From Flabesymbios commensalis (Eukaryota; Annelida; Polychaeta; Terebellida; Flabelligeridae), in NCBI GenBank assembly GCA_964017125.1, contig OZ024903.1:109699135-109763134 (forward strand): a stretch of DNA of 64,000 nt. The letters are read 5' to 3'. Below, one piece after another: positions 10,101 to 20,739 of the stretch (the first letter of the stretch is position 1; every line of letters begins with the position of its first letter). A program made the translations under genes and the position numbers. The notes below the pieces were generated by a model, which saw nothing but the letters and a program-made list of their open reading frames with translations, searched no databases and had not been told where the DNA came from.

Positions 10101-10345
10101 TTAGTCCTTTCACCGCCAAATTTGTCAAGGTGAATTTTCACCCACAAGAAGCTGTGTCTCGCTGACGCGATCCACAACTTTAAGTGAGTGAAAATTATTC
10201 AGATTTGACAAAATGGAGGTCAACGATTCTGAAATTTTGCGGATTGATGTCACGTTTGAACTTTAACATGTTCGAAAGCTGATATGTATGTGCTAATAAA
10301 AATGTAAAACCCGAATATACTGGGGGCCGGCGGTTACAGGGTTAA
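10101..10345 (+). mobile_element. F3 TTAA-hairpin element (unit A), 245 bp
   Basis: The left end TTAGTCCTTTCACCGCC (TTAA decayed) and the right end GGCGGTTACAGGGTTAA form terminal repeats. The hairpin near the left end has CACAAGAAGCTGTGTCTCGC and ATCCACAACTTTAAGTGAGTG with a TGAC apex. Copies of identical length are at 15,889-16,133 and 47,874-48,118. Confidence 0.82.
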
Positions 10346-10375
10346 CATGTAAAGTGCTGATCACATCCATACCTA

Positions 10376-10466
10376 TACCCACTTGGCACACGACGTTATT
10401 GCGACGTTGAATCAACGTCATTGACGTTGATTCAACGTTGCAATAACGTCGTGTGCCCAGTGGGTA
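10376..10466. mobile_element. Palindrome with TACCCACTTGG/CCCAGTGGGTA ends
   Basis: The near-perfect inverted repeat runs from TACCCACTTGGCACACGACG to its complement, with centre AACGTCATTGACGTT. Copies lie at 16,164-16,254 (unit B) and 48,149-48,239 (copy 2). It is a short foldback element. Confidence 0.8.
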
Positions 10467-10500
10467 GTCGTTCTTACCATTTGTATTTTTCCTTCAAACA

Positions 10501-10814
10501 AAAATGAAATGAATCGGGCTTTAGGCCACCTTTGTGCACATATAGGCTAAACTGGGCCAGGAGAACCTCCTGAGGATGGTGAGATGATTGAGATGACACT
10601 GTCCTCCAGACACAGGATTCGAAATTCGAGCCCTGGCGGTCTGAGGCCGAGCACGCTACCTCTCGGTCACGGAGGCTCCCCACAATACTAACTTTCACAC
10701 GTGGATGGGGAAGAAACAATTTTGTTTCTTTCAAACCGCCGAGACCGGGAACCGAACCCCGGACTCTGGCGTGAAAGGCAGCGGTGCTAACCACTACCCT
10801 AGGGCCCCCGCCCT
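10501..10814 (-). mobile_element. Dual tRNA-module SINE, unit-A specific
   Basis: The 10-bp target duplication CCTTCAAACA lies at 10,491-10,500 and 10,815-10,824. Unit B (16,271) and copy 2 (48,262) have the empty site. On the minus strand, module 1 has GTAGTGGTTAGCACCGCTGC (A box) and GGTTCGGTTCCC (B box), resembling tRNA-Glu. Module 2 has GACCGAGAGGTAGCGTGCTC and TTTCGAATCCT. The tail has GGCCTAAAGCCCGATTCATT. The 125-codon minus-strand open frame here is incidental. Confidence 0.92.
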
Positions 10815-11197
10815 CCTTCAAACAATGAAATTTGAAGGACAAAATGAGCAATAAATTTGGTAGATTGGCGAATGTTATGGATCAAATTGTACATATTAAT
10901 GCAAGAAATTTTCACCTGCTTGAAGTTGTGGGTCGCGTGAAAATTTACATTCTATAACTTAGCCACATTCTCACTGTATAACATTCTCACGCGCAGTGAA
11001 GTGATTTATGCTGTGTAATACATCATGTACACCGGTATCAGCTCATATTCACCTTAACATGTTAACCAGGGCTGCCACTGAACTTGAAATGACCAAATTT
11101 TTATCAAATGACGAAATAACAACACACGCTGATTTTTTAAATGATCTGAGCCATGTACTATTAAACATTGCTAAATAAATAACAACTGGTTAAAAAA

Positions 11198-11313
11198 CCC
11201 TGTAAACACAAAACATTTGTATAACATTTGTACAATGTTGGACCAACGTCAAAGACGTTGGGCCGACGTTGTACAAATGTTATAGACCCTACAAAAGGTT
11301 TGTGTTTGCAGGG
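11198..11313. mobile_element. Foldback, CCCTGTAAACACAAA ends (unit A)
   Basis: The ends CCCTGTAAACACAAA and TTTGTGTTTGCAGGG enclose an inner inverted repeat ATAACATTTGTACAATGTTG / CGACGTTGTACAAATGTTAT. Copies lie at 16,880-16,985 and 49,430-49,545. Confidence 0.75.
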
Positions 11314-12040
11314 AATGACGGAAAAATCGCTGGAATTGGCAAACTTGCGACCACACACTCTGATATATGGCAAACCTGCGACCAGACAGAATGAGAGAGA
11401 TTGGAAGCGGCCCACGTGAAGGTCATAGCGGTCAGCTGAAGGTCAGGCGTCAAGCCGGATTTGTCTGAGGGACTACAACGAGGCTACAGCGAGAACACAC
11501 TCTTATTGACAGGATCATGAAAAGCGCTAAATGTAATATGTCTACGCGGGGAGATGGCTGGGACTATTTGATTTTACGGCCGCATCCAATGATTATAAAC
11601 CTGCGTCTGACTAACTTGTATCGCACATTTTTCGCTGATTTCTCAGCCGATTCTCAACCGATTTTCATGAAATTTTGCAGGAACTATTTTCGAGTCACGC
11701 GGCGACTAACGTGAAATTTTCATCAGAAAATATTGTAGAGCTAAAAACTTAGACCATCTGGCATGTAATGCAATTCAGGGCTAAAAACAACCTTTAATTT
11801 AACCAGTTTAATGGGTTTAAAGAGGGGCGTCGTAATTACAAATTTACTACATGTTAAATGGTCTACCTTTTTAAGTGTATAATATTGTTTTAATAAAATT
11901 TCACGGTAGTCGCAAGGACTGTTTTCCAAAATGTCATCATAATCGGTGGAGAATTGACTGAGAAATCGGCGAAAAACATGCGATACAAGTTAATCTGACG
12001 GCGGGTGTAAAGGTGTGATTCCTCGCCTTAGCCAGATCAC
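11314..12040. other. Unit A internal region without recognised gene
   Basis: Frames of 62-84 codons differ between A, B (17,000-17,735) and copy 2 (49,546-50,280). B and copy 2 differ by indels that shift frame. The region has internal inverted similarity (AAATTTTGCAGGAACTATTT near 11,670 against AAATTTCAC near 11,895, better seen at 49,900-50,175), suggesting an old large foldback. Confidence 0.5.
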
Positions 12041-12126
12041 ATCAGACTGTGGCACAATTCTGGGCTAACGCTGGCCCAGCATCTCAGATGCTGAGCCAGC
12101 GTTAGCCCACCATTGGGCCAGAGTAT
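12041..12126. mobile_element. Foldback, GGCTAACGCTGGCCCAGC core
   Basis: GGGCTAACGCTGGCCCAGCA pairs with TGCTGAGCCAGCGTTAGCCC around CTCAGATG. Copies lie at 17,740-17,812 and 50,282-50,355. Confidence 0.75.
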
Positions 12127-12201
12127 CAAGTTGACTGGGTATTTTATTGATGCGACTCTTTGAATCCCAGCGTCGCGTTTATGTACTACATGGCATATTG
12201 T

Positions 12202-12358
12202 AACCCTTTCAGTGCAGAGACGGATTTAAGACGTCAAAATCTGACGTCTGTAGACGTCAGAATCTGACGTCTAAAGTCGATCCCTGCAGAGAAAAAGTAA
12301 AACATTTATAATAGTTGTAGACCCATAACATAGCAATTCAAATGAAGCGGAAAGAGCC
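12202..12358 (-). mobile_element. F1 element, 3' truncated (unit A)
   Basis: TAACCCTTTCAGTGCAGAGAC and the hairpin (apex TGTA) are present, but the body stops after GAAGCGGAAAGAGCC. Unit B (17,896-18,110) keeps more of the body. In copy 2 the same element is split by the MITE at 50,524-50,756. Confidence 0.7.
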
Positions 12359-12529
12359 TTGTGTTGCTGGCCAGTCAGCCCACCTTCTCAGCAAGGAGGT
12401 TATACCATATAACCTCCTTGTTCTCACTTATTTCACTCCTGTAATAACCAAATAACCTCCTTGCTTTCACTTATTTCACTCCTGTAATAACGTGCCCTGG
12501 TCATCTGTGTATAGTTCATGGGCAAACAG

Positions 12530-12646
12530 CCAGCCAGCAAACACGAAACGTCGTAACAATGATGTTTTAATGTTGGCCCAACGTCTGCGACGCTGGCCCA
12601 ACATTAAAACATCATTCTTACAACGTGTCGTGTTAGCTGGCAGCCG
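12530..12646. mobile_element. CAGCAAACACGA foldback (unit A)
   Basis: GCCAGCAAACACGAAACGTC pairs with GACGTGTCGTGTTAGCTGGC-like sequence, with inner arms ATGATGTTTTAATGTTGGCC / GGCCCAACATTAAAACATCA. Copies lie at 18,357-18,468 and 51,144-51,252. Confidence 0.78.
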
Positions 12647-12719
12647 TATTATCAATTATTACTCGGGTGTGCCGCTGGCTACCGTACATATCCCTATACA
12701 TAGCAGTGTTACTCAGAGG

Positions 12720-12961
12720 TAGTAGTAGTAGTAAATCATCGCTTTACGTCACTTTTCGGCACAAAAGGTCTTTTAAGTGCCATTATAAAACGATAAAAAC
12801 GTTGTAGTCAATTGATGAGATGAATGATGTACAGATGATGATGTGAGGGTGGGGGTGATAGGGCATGGTGGGTTATTGAGAGCGTTTTCCTCCGCTCGCC
12901 CGATAAGGGGTTCTGGGCATGTCTAGGTGATATACCCCCAGACATGCCCAGACGGCCGGAA
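12720..12961 (-). mobile_element. (TAC)n-tail retroposon, 5' truncated, unit-A specific
   Basis: The 9-bp target duplication ACTCAGAGG is at 12,711-12,719 and 12,962-12,970. Unit B (18,534) and copy 2 (51,322) have the uninterrupted ACTCAGAGGAAAAAAATCGC. The sequence matches the 3' third of the element at 1,060-1,741. Confidence 0.9.
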
Positions 12962-13139
12962 ACTCAGAGGAAAAAAATCGCAATTACAAAAGTATACCTT
13001 AAAACATCCTTAGAAATAAAAAAGTCCGTCTGTATATTTAAAAAAATGAAAAATCAGTAGAAAGCGGAGAAATACGTAGAGTTGACAAGTCTGACACAGC
13101 ACTGGTTCCACATTTGAAAATTTCAATTAAATTTAAAAT

Positions 13140-13260
13140 TGACAGGAGAGAAACAAGGATATTTATCAGAAAAATCCAACTCCAAGTAGGATTACTGGGG
13201 TTCGAACCCGGGATAACGGCATGACAGTTAGGTGGTCTACCAACGTGCCACGTCTCATTC
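13140..13260 (-). mobile_element. tRNA-like SINE (family 2), unit A
   Basis: The minus strand has GTTGGTAGACCACCTAACTG and a strong B-box word, GGTTCGAACCC. The downstream ATATCCTTGTTTCTCTCC is shared with the 3,205 and 38,487 copies. The unit B and copy 2 copies are interrupted by a LINE tail. Confidence 0.62.
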
Positions 13261-13280
13261 TCTTATTTGTTTGGACACCC

Positions 13281-13555
13281 CTTCTCATTTTCTCTGGCTG
13301 TGCCCTTCTGTTTATCCTACAGGCCATCACTAGCCTTTCGCCGCCAGCTAACTAAATGTTTGCTTGAACCCCCTTCTCATTCCATCCTGGCTGTGCCCTT
13401 CTGTTTATCCTACAGGTAATCACTAGCTTCTCGCCGCCAGCTAACTAAATGTTTGCTTGGACCCCCTTCTCATTCCATTCTGGCTGTGCCCTTCTGTTTA
13501 TCCTACAGACCATCACTATGTTCTCGCCGCCAGCTAACTAAATGTTTGCTTGGCA
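13281..13555. repeat. About 92-bp tandem repeat, 3 units (unit A)
   Basis: Each unit runs CTTCTCATTCCATTCTGGCT, then TTTATCCTACAG and CGCCGCCAGCTAACTAAATG. Unit B (18,980-19,170) and copy 2 (51,770-51,960) have two units. The pyrimidine tract followed by CAG resembles a splice acceptor but is just part of the repeat. Confidence 0.85.
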
Positions 13556-13802
13556 GGATGTACATAATAGAGGAGCAGCAGAACATGTCATTTACAGTGC
13601 CAGACGCCGCCCATCTGTAATCACCGTGTTCAGGGGTCATACAGCAGTAATATAAATGCTGTAAAATAAGCAGTTACCGCTGTTTGCAGTATAAGTACTG
13701 GTTTTCAAGGACATGATATTTCAATGCAACCTGAAGACGTCGAACCAATGCTGGTTTGAGGCTGGTCCCTGGGTTTGAAATGTGTTCAGACAAATAGCAG
13801 TA

Positions 13803-13917
13803 GCATAGGTATCCAAATGAAGCAGAAAGAGCTAACTAAGACATTTATGAAGATTTTAAATTTAAAAACCCTTTGGTCTCCATGGTTTATAAAAAAAATT
13901 AATCAGCGCTTTAAGGG
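13803..13917 (-). mobile_element. F1 body fragment without hairpin (unit A)
   Basis: CATAGGTATCCAAATGAAGC through CAGCGCTTTAAGGG is the hairpin-distal part of F1. The same fragment occurs at 19,418-19,530 and 52,203-52,320, directly before an F2 element. Confidence 0.65.
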
Positions 13918-13926
13918 TTTAAAGAG

Positions 13927-14178
13927 TTAACCCTTTCAGGCCTGAAATTACCATAGTCATCTTCATTCACTACAAGCCGCGAATTGCTGTCGCAATTCTC
14001 GACTTGTAGTGAATGAAGATGATTTGATGTGGTTTAAAAATTAAAGAAAATTACCATGTATTGGTAAACCAGTTTCATGGGAATTTTCGTTCTAAAGCCC
14101 ATGGTTGTAGGAAAATTAAGTCTGTTTTCACGGATGTAAGATGATGCTTTAATGCATCGTGAGGGCTTAAAGGGTTAA
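13927..14178 (+). mobile_element. F2 TTAA-hairpin element (unit A), 252 bp
   Basis: TTAA at 13,927 and 14,175 bound the termini TTAACCCTTTCAGGCCTGAA and GAGGGCTTAAAGGGTTAA. The hairpin near the left end pairs CATCTTCATTCACTACAAG with CTTGTAGTGAATGAAGATG across AATTGCTGTCGCAATT. Unit B has it at 19,538-19,790. Copy 2 (52,327-52,483) has lost the middle. Confidence 0.9.
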
Positions 14179-14277
14179 CTGGTTCAATGTCTCATGTTCG
14201 CTGGGATGTGTATTCACGACCACGACGTTCAGACAAATAGACAAATTCTGACTATAAAGTCAGCAGCTACTTTGCGT

Positions 14278-14390
14278 GTCAATCATCTCATCAATCATCT
14301 CACCATCCTCAGGAGGTTCTCCTGGCCCAGTTTAGCCTATAATTATGTGCACAAAGATGGCCTAAAACCCGATTCATTTTATTTCATTTT
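14278..14390 (+). mobile_element. SINE 3'-end fragment
   Basis: AATCATCTCACCATCCTCAG through GGCCTAAAACCCGATTCATT matches the tail of the dual tRNA-module SINE, but no tRNA modules are attached. Paralogues are at 19,890-19,985 and 52,590-52,690. Confidence 0.75.
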
Positions 14391-15531
14391 GTCTTTGTGT
14401 GTTCTTTACAGTGTGAGGCACACATACATCTGTATTCGCTGTGCTCAGGTGGCACTGTGTGGGTAATACATCATAAAGAAGAGGGGGGGGGGGTCAAGAT
14501 GATGGGCAGAGAGGGTAACAGTCCCCATAACCTTCTTCATCTTCCTAAGATAACTCAGATCGTTTACGCTGGCCACTGAACAGATAGATAGTTCTAGTTT
14601 GATGCAACAACTCGGGTTAGCATCAGAGATGGACAGCATAACAAAAACAGCACAGAAAACAGCCTCCAACGGCGTTAACACTTTCCTGATAGCCACGCGG
14701 ACTCAATACAAATTGGAACAAATTTCCTGGGTGTCTTTCAAACGTCCAGAAAACAATCAGAGCCATTGTATTGATCCTGGTCACATGTCTAATGACATTC
14801 TGCAAATGAGAAAGTGAAATTCGGAAACCATCTCGCTCTCCCCGACCAGTCTGTGAAAAGTAATGGAAGAATCTAAATGGTTGGTTGGAAAACAGATTGA
14901 TGTCTTTTAAACAATTAGTATTTTAGTGCATGATGTGTATTTATCTTCATAATCGCGATAACAAGAACATTATCATGCGCATTTTTATTTACAAGTAGCT
15001 GTGTCCACGACAGCGATCCACAACATCAAGACTTTAGTGTGAGTGCAATAAATCCCTTAGATTTATCAAATTCGAGATTAAAGCATTTGCAACTGTTATT
15101 GATTGAAAGACACAGTTCTCATTTAAATTCTGGTTGTGTTAGGAAAACAGTGGTAATTAAAATAACACCTGAAGCTGAATTAAAATCAGACAATTAATAG
15201 CAAAATTGATATCGTTGTCACCCATGCTGATATCGAAATCGAAATGTGTAAGAAAGAAAAAAATTCATAGAATACTGTGCAAGTAATGACCCTTTCTATC
15301 TCGCTTGATAGTACATGACATGGAAGAAAACAATTGGAACCACAATAAGGAGGTTGTGAGCCTATTCATTTTGACAATTACAATCGGGGATTTCATACAA
15401 TCGGGATCTGAATAACCATTCGGGATCTAAGTAATGCATACCTGGATGGTAGGGTTAACGGGGATAAAGGATTGCATTGCGTGTTCTCCAGCTAATGTAT
15501 ACCTAATTTACAGACAGCTGGTGATTAGCTC

Positions 15532-15765
15532 TTACGGTGCGGGGATCGACTTTACTCGTCAGAATATGACGTCTGTAGACGTCAGATTTTGACGTATTAG
15601 GTCGGTCCTCACACTGTATACGTAAAAATATTTCTAATGGTCGTATACCCATAACATAGGTATTCAAATGAAGCGGAAAGAGCTAATTAAGACATTTATG
15701 ATGATTTCTAATTGAAAAAAACTCTTCGGTCGCCATGGTTTATACAGAAGTATTTCAGCGTTCAA
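15532..15765 (-). mobile_element. F1 TTAA-hairpin element (unit B)
   Basis: This is the paralogue of 9,739-9,980, with GGTGCGGGGATCGACTTTAC at the left arm, a TGTA apex, and the end TATTTCAGCGTTCAA. Confidence 0.72.
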
Positions 15766-15888
15766 TCATTGGCGTGCGTGTTCTACAGCTTATATATTAC
15801 GCCTAATTTACAGACAGTTGGAGATTTATGACAAACAGGTGTGAAGTCAATCAATCAGAGATAAACAACACACAACTGACTCTGAGAA

Positions 15889-16133
15889 TTATTCATTTTA
15901 CCGCAAAATTATTCAAGTTGAATTTTCACCCACTAGAAGTTGTGTCTCGCTGACGCGATCCACAACTTGAAGTGAGTGAAAATTATTCAGATCTGACACA
16001 GTGGAGGTCAACAATTCTGAAATTTTGCGGATTGATGTCACGTTTGAACTTTAACATGTTCGAAAGCTGATATGTATGTGCTAATAAAAATGTAAAAACC
16101 GAATATACTGGGGGCCGGCGGTTACAGGGTTAA
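15889..16133 (+). mobile_element. F3 TTAA-hairpin element (unit B), 245 bp
   Basis: TTATTCATTTTACCGC to GGCGGTTACAGGGTTAA. The hairpin TAGAAGTTGTGTCTCGCTGA / CGCGATCCACAACTTGAAG is nearly perfect. Confidence 0.8.
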
Positions 16134-16163
16134 CATGTAAAGTGCTGATCACATCCATACCTA

Positions 16164-16254
16164 TACCCACTTGGCACACGACGTTATTGCGACGTTGAAT
16201 CAACGCCATTGATGTTGATTCAACGTCGCAATAACGTCGTGTGCCCAGTGGGTA
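16164..16254. mobile_element. TACCCACTTGG palindrome (unit B)
   Basis: Paralogue of 10,376-10,466 with two differences near the centre (AACGCCATTGATGTT). Confidence 0.78.
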
Positions 16255-17895
16255 GTCGTTATTACCATTTGTATTTTCCCTTCAAACAATGAAATTTGAA
16301 GGACAAAGGGAGCATTAAATTTGGTAGATTGGCGAATGCTATGGATCAAATTGTACATAATAATGTAAGAAATTTTCGCCCGCTTGAAGTTGTGGGTCAC
16401 GTGAAAATTTACATTCTATAACTTAGGGCTGTCAGGTATAACAGGTAAAGCCACATTTACACTGTACAACATTCTCACGCCCAGTGAAGTGATATATTGT
16501 GTAATATATCATTTACCGGTATCAGCTCATATTCACCTAAACGTGCGAAGACTGGGTTGCCACTGAACTTGAAAAATCACGTCTTTGTCATGACTTTTCA
16601 TGGCCAAATTTTCCATTTAGGCCTAGCATGACGAGATAACAACACACGCTGTAGAAAATGACGGAGAAATCGGTGATTTACACTGTGTAATACATCATGT
16701 ACACCGGTATCAGCTCATATTCATCTTAACGTGGTAACCAGGGCTACCACTGAACTTGAAATAGGGGGGGGGGGGTTGACTTTTCGTGACCAAATTTTCA
16801 TCAAATGACGAAATAACAACACACGCTGATTTTTCACGCTGATTAACCATTGCTAAGTAAATAAAAACTGGGTAGAAAACCCTGTAAACACAAAACATTT
16901 GTATAACATTTGTACAATGTTGGACCAACGTCAAAGCCGTTGGGCCAACGTTGTACAAATATTATAGACCCTACACATATGTTGTACTTCCTAACGGAGA
17001 AATCGCTAGAATTGGCAAACTTGCGACCACACAGTCTGATACTAGTATATGGCAAACCTGTGACCAGACAGACTGGTATATGACAAACCTGCGACCAGAC
17101 AGAATGAGAGAGATTGTAAGCGGCCCATGTGAAGGTCATAGCGGTCAGCTGAAGGTCAGGCGTCAAGCCGGATTTGTCTGCGGGACTACAACGAGGCTAC
17201 AGCGAGAACACACTCTTATTGACAGGATCATGAAAAGCGCTAAATGTAATATGTCTGCGCGGGGAGATGGCTGGGACTATTTGATTTTACGGCCGCATCC
17301 AATGATTATAAACCCGCGTCTGACTAACTTGTATCGCACGTTAGTCGCCGTTTTCTCAGCCGATTCTCAACCGATTTTCATGAAATTTTGCAAGAACTAT
17401 TTTCGAGTCACGCGGCGACTAACATAAAATTTTCATCAGAAAATATTGTAGAGCTAAAAACTTAGACCATTTGGCATGTAATGCAATTCAGGGCTAAAAA
17501 CAACCTTTAATTTAACCAGTTTAATGGGTTTAAAAAGGGGCGTCGTAATTACAAATTTACTACATGTTAAATGGTCTACCTTTTTAAGTGTATAATATTT
17601 TTTGATGAAACTTTCACGGAAGTCGCCGCGTGACTCGAAAACAGTCCTTGCATCAAAATCGGCGAAAAACTTGCAATACAAGTTAATTTGACGGCAGGTG
17701 TAGAGGTGTGATCCCTCGCCTTAGCCAGATCACATCAGACTGTGGCCCAATGTTGGGCTAACGCTGGCCCAGCATCTCAGATGCTGAGCCAGCGTTAGTC
17801 CAACATTGGGCCAGAGTATCAAGTTAACTGGGTATTTTATTGATGCGACTCTTTAAATCCCAGCGTCGCGTTTATGTACTACATGGCATATTTTA

Positions 17896-18110
17896 ACCGT
17901 TTCAGTGCAGGGACGGATTTTAGACGTCAAATCTGACGTCTGTAGACGTCAGAATCTGACGGCTAAAGTCGATCCCTGCACCGGAAAAGTAAAACATTTA
18001 AAATGGCTGTAGACCCATAACATAGGAATTCAAATGAAGCGGAAAGCGCTAACTAAGACATTTATGATAATTTCAAATTGAAAAATATTTCAGCGCTTTA
18101 AGGGCTAGGT
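17896..18110 (-). mobile_element. F1 element (unit B)
   Basis: AACCGTTTCAGTGCAGGGAC, then the hairpin with apex TGTA and a body ending in ATTTCAGCGCTTTAAGGGC. The TTAA ends are decayed. Confidence 0.7.
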
Positions 18111-18356
18111 ACTGACTAGACATCACTTCACGTCATAATCAGAGGTCTACATATTGACATGGTGTGACGGCCGCCGGCTATGTTTCTCACCTATTCTGGA
18201 CAGCCCTCAAAACAAGGTTATTCCGCAAGCTATACTTGAGGAATAACCTTGTGTTGCAGGCAAGGAGGTTATACCATATAACCTCCTTGCTCTCACTTAT
18301 TTCACTCCTGTAATAACGTGCCCTGGTCATCTGTGTATAGTTCATGGGCAAACAGC

Positions 18357-18468
18357 CACCCAGCAAACACGACACGTCGTAACAATGATGTTTTAATGTT
18401 GGCCCAAAGTCTGCGACGCTGGCCCAGCATTAAAACATCATTCTTACAACGTGTCGTGTTAGCTGGCA
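18357..18468. mobile_element. CAGCAAACACGA foldback (unit B)
   Basis: CACCCAGCAAACACGACACG pairs with the outer GTGTCGTGTTAGCTGG. Paralogue of 12,530-12,646. The arms are closer to each other than in unit A. Confidence 0.75.
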
Positions 18469-18802
18469 GCCGTATTATCAACTATCACTCTGGCCGCTGG
18501 CTACCGTACATATCCCTATCTATAGCAATGTTACTCAGAGGAAAAAAATCGCAATTACAAAAGTATATCTTAAAACATCCGTAGAAATAAAAAAGTCCGT
18601 CCGTATATTAAAAAAAATGAAAATTCAGTAGAAAGCGTAGAGCGGACAAGTCTGACACAGCACTAGTTTCACATTTGAAAATTTCAATTAAATCTAAAAT
18701 TGAGAGGAGAGAAACAAGGATATTTATCAGAAAAATCCAACTCCAAGTAGGATTACTGGGGGTCGAACCCGGGATACCGGCATGACAGTCAGGTGGTCTA
18801 CC

Positions 18803-18942
18803 GATATGTAATTCACAGAACTAACCATGCTAACCCTGCTGTACATATTGTATATTTATATATATATATTACTATGACAAATAAGTCAGCAATGACTTGA
18901 AATCGTGTCAATAAAACATCTATCTATCTATTTATCTATCTA
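18803..18942 (+). mobile_element. LINE-type 3' tail with (ATCT)n, inserted in a SINE
   Basis: The insert sits between two TCTACC copies (18,797-18,802 and 18,943-18,948) inside the family 2 SINE. Unit A is empty here (13,241-13,250). It ends GTCAATAAAACATCTATC with an (ATCT)n tail. ATGACAAATAAGTC and GTCAATAAAA are also found on the minus strand at 48,600-48,660, so this is the 3' end of a dispersed retroposon. Confidence 0.78.
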
Positions 18943-19537
18943 TCTACCAACGTGCCACGTCTCATTCTCTTATTTGTTTGGACACCCCTTCTCATTTTCT
19001 CTGGCTGTGCCCTTCTGTTTATCCTACAGGTAATCACTAGCTTCTCGCCGCCAGCTAACTAAATGTTTGCTTGGACCCCCTTCTCATTCCATTCTGGCTG
19101 TTCCCTACTGTTTATCCTACAGACCATCACTAGCTTTTCGACGCCAGCTAACTAAATGTTTGCTTGGCAGGATGTACATAATAGCGGGGCAGCAGGACAT
19201 GTCATTTACACTGCCAGACGCCGCCCATCTGTAATCACCGTGTTCAGGGGTCATACAGCAGTAATATAACTGCTGTGAAGTAAGCAGCTACCGCTGTTTG
19301 CAGTATAAGTACTGGTTTTCAAGGACATGATATTTCAATGCAACCTGAAGACGTGAACTAATGCTGGTTTGAGGCTGGTCGCTGGGTTTGAAATGTGCTC
19401 AGACAAATAGCAGTAACATAGGTATTCAAATAAAGCAGAAAGAGCTAACTAAGACATTTATGAAGATTTTAAATTTAAAAACCCTTTGGTCTCCATGGTT
19501 TATAAAAAAAATTAATCAGCGCTTTAAGGGTCACGGG

Positions 19538-19790
19538 TTAACCCTTTCAGGCCTGAATTTTCCATAGTCATCTTCATTCACTACAAGCCGCGAATTGCTG
19601 TCGCAATTCTCGACTTGTAGTGAATGAAGATGATTTGATGTGGTTTAAAAATTAAAGAAAATTACCATGTATTGGTAAACCAGTTTCCTGGGAATTTTCG
19701 TTCTAAAGCCCTTGGTTGTAGGAAAATTTGGTCTGTTTTCAGTGATGTAAGAAGATGGTTTAATGCATCGTGAGGGCTTAAAGGGTTAAC
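19538..19790 (+). mobile_element. F2 TTAA-hairpin element (unit B)
   Basis: TTAACCCTTTCAGGCCTGAA opens it and GGGCTTAAAGGGTTAA closes it. The hairpin is identical to the unit A copy in both arms. Confidence 0.88.
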
Positions 19791-20146
19791 TGGTTCAATG
19801 TCTCATGTTCGCTGGGATGTGTATTCACACGACGTTCAGACAAATAGACAAATTCTGACTATAAAGTCAGCAGATACTGCTTTGCGTGTCAATCATCTCA
19901 CCATCTTCAGGAGGTTCTCCTGGCCCAGTTTAGCCTATAATTATGTGCACATATTGGCCTAAAGCCCGATTCATTTCATTTCATTTTGTCTTTGCGTGTT
20001 CTTTACAGTGTGAGGCACACATCCATCTGTATCCGCTGTGCTCAGCTGGCACTCTGTGTGTAATACATCATAAAGAGGAGGAGGGGGTCAATATGATGGG
20101 CAGAGAGGGTAGCAGTCCCCATAACCGTTATCTTCCTAAGATAGCT

Positions 20147-20507
20147 GTGCGGGGACTAGCGCTGATCGGTAAGCGGAGCGAGTCGCCTGGACCACGGCTA
20201 GGCGGGGGCCCTAGGGTGGTGGTTAGCACCGCTGCCTTTCAGGCCAGAGTTCGGTTCCCGGTCTCGGCGGTTTGAAAGAAACAAAAATGTTTCTTCCCCA
20301 TCCACATGTGAAAGTCAGTATTGTGGGGAGCCTCCGTGACCGAGAGGTGGCGTGCTCGGCCTCAGACCGCCAGGGCTCAAATTTCGAATCCTGTGTCTGG
20401 AGGACAGTGTCATCTCAATCATTTCACCATCCTCAGGAGGTTCTCCTGGCCCAGTTTAGCCTATATGTGCACAAAGGTGGCCTAAAGCCCGATTCATTTC
20501 CTGTCAT
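20147..20507 (+). mobile_element. Dual tRNA-module SINE with extended 5' end (unit B)
   Basis: The 14-bp target duplication TTCCTAAGATAGCT is at 20,133-20,146 and 20,508-20,521. Unit A has the empty site near 14,541. About 60 bp precede module 1 (CGGTAAGCGGAGCGAGTCGC), which other copies lack. Modules 1 and 2 and the tail follow as in the 10,501 copy. Open frames of 110 and 80 codons here are incidental. Confidence 0.9.
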
Positions 20508-20626
20508 TTCCTAAGATAGCTCAGATCGTTCACGCTGGCCACTGAACAGATAGTTCTAGTTTGATGCAACAACTCGGGTTAGCATCAGAGATGGACAGCA
20601 GAACAAAAGCTGTGTTTCTGGGCCCG

Positions 20627-20728
20627 TATTCTCGTAGAAGTTACGATATATCGTAGGCTTCTGGCTGGTTGAGATGGCCATCTCGACCAATCAGAAGCCT
20701 ACGATATATCGTAACTTATACGAGAATA
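20627..20728. mobile_element. 102-bp palindrome at the end of unit B
   Basis: GTATTCTCGTAGAAGTTACG pairs with the right half around TGGTTGAGATGGCCATCTCG. The outer flank GGGCC is kept. Paralogue at 53,341-53,442. Confidence 0.85.
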
Positions 20729-20739
20729 CAGACCATGTA

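Larger units (their letters stand above)
8842..14644. repeat. Nested tandem duplication, unit A
   Basis: This unit matches 14,645-20,608 from CAGAAAACAGCCTCC-like sequence through to GCATCAGAGATGGACAGCA. The junction lies at about 14,644, where AGCATAACAAAAA meets CAGCACAGAAAACAGCC. Unit A alone carries the SINE at 10,501-10,814 and the retroposon at 12,720-12,961. It lacks the SINE and LINE-tail insertions that B shares with copy 2. Confidence 0.88.
14645..20608. repeat. Nested tandem duplication, unit B
   Basis: This is the second copy of unit A. It carries a LINE tail at 18,803-18,942 and a SINE at 20,147-20,507 that copy 2 shares and A lacks. It ends about 20 bp before the 102-bp palindrome at 20,627. 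Its first part has more private small indels than A or copy 2. Confidence 0.88.

Noticed and set aside
10474-10851. 125-codon and similar frames at 20,272, 35,161, 52,800 and 63,439
   Set aside because: All lie on the dual tRNA-module SINE and are incidental.
13190-13250. tRNA gene on the minus strand (GGTTCGAACCC)
   Set aside because: The B-box word is good but acceptor and anticodon stems do not pair, and the segment recurs within a SINE.
13300-13560. Splice acceptors (TTTATCCTACAG)
   Set aside because: The motif repeats with the 92-bp tandem unit and no open frame follows.
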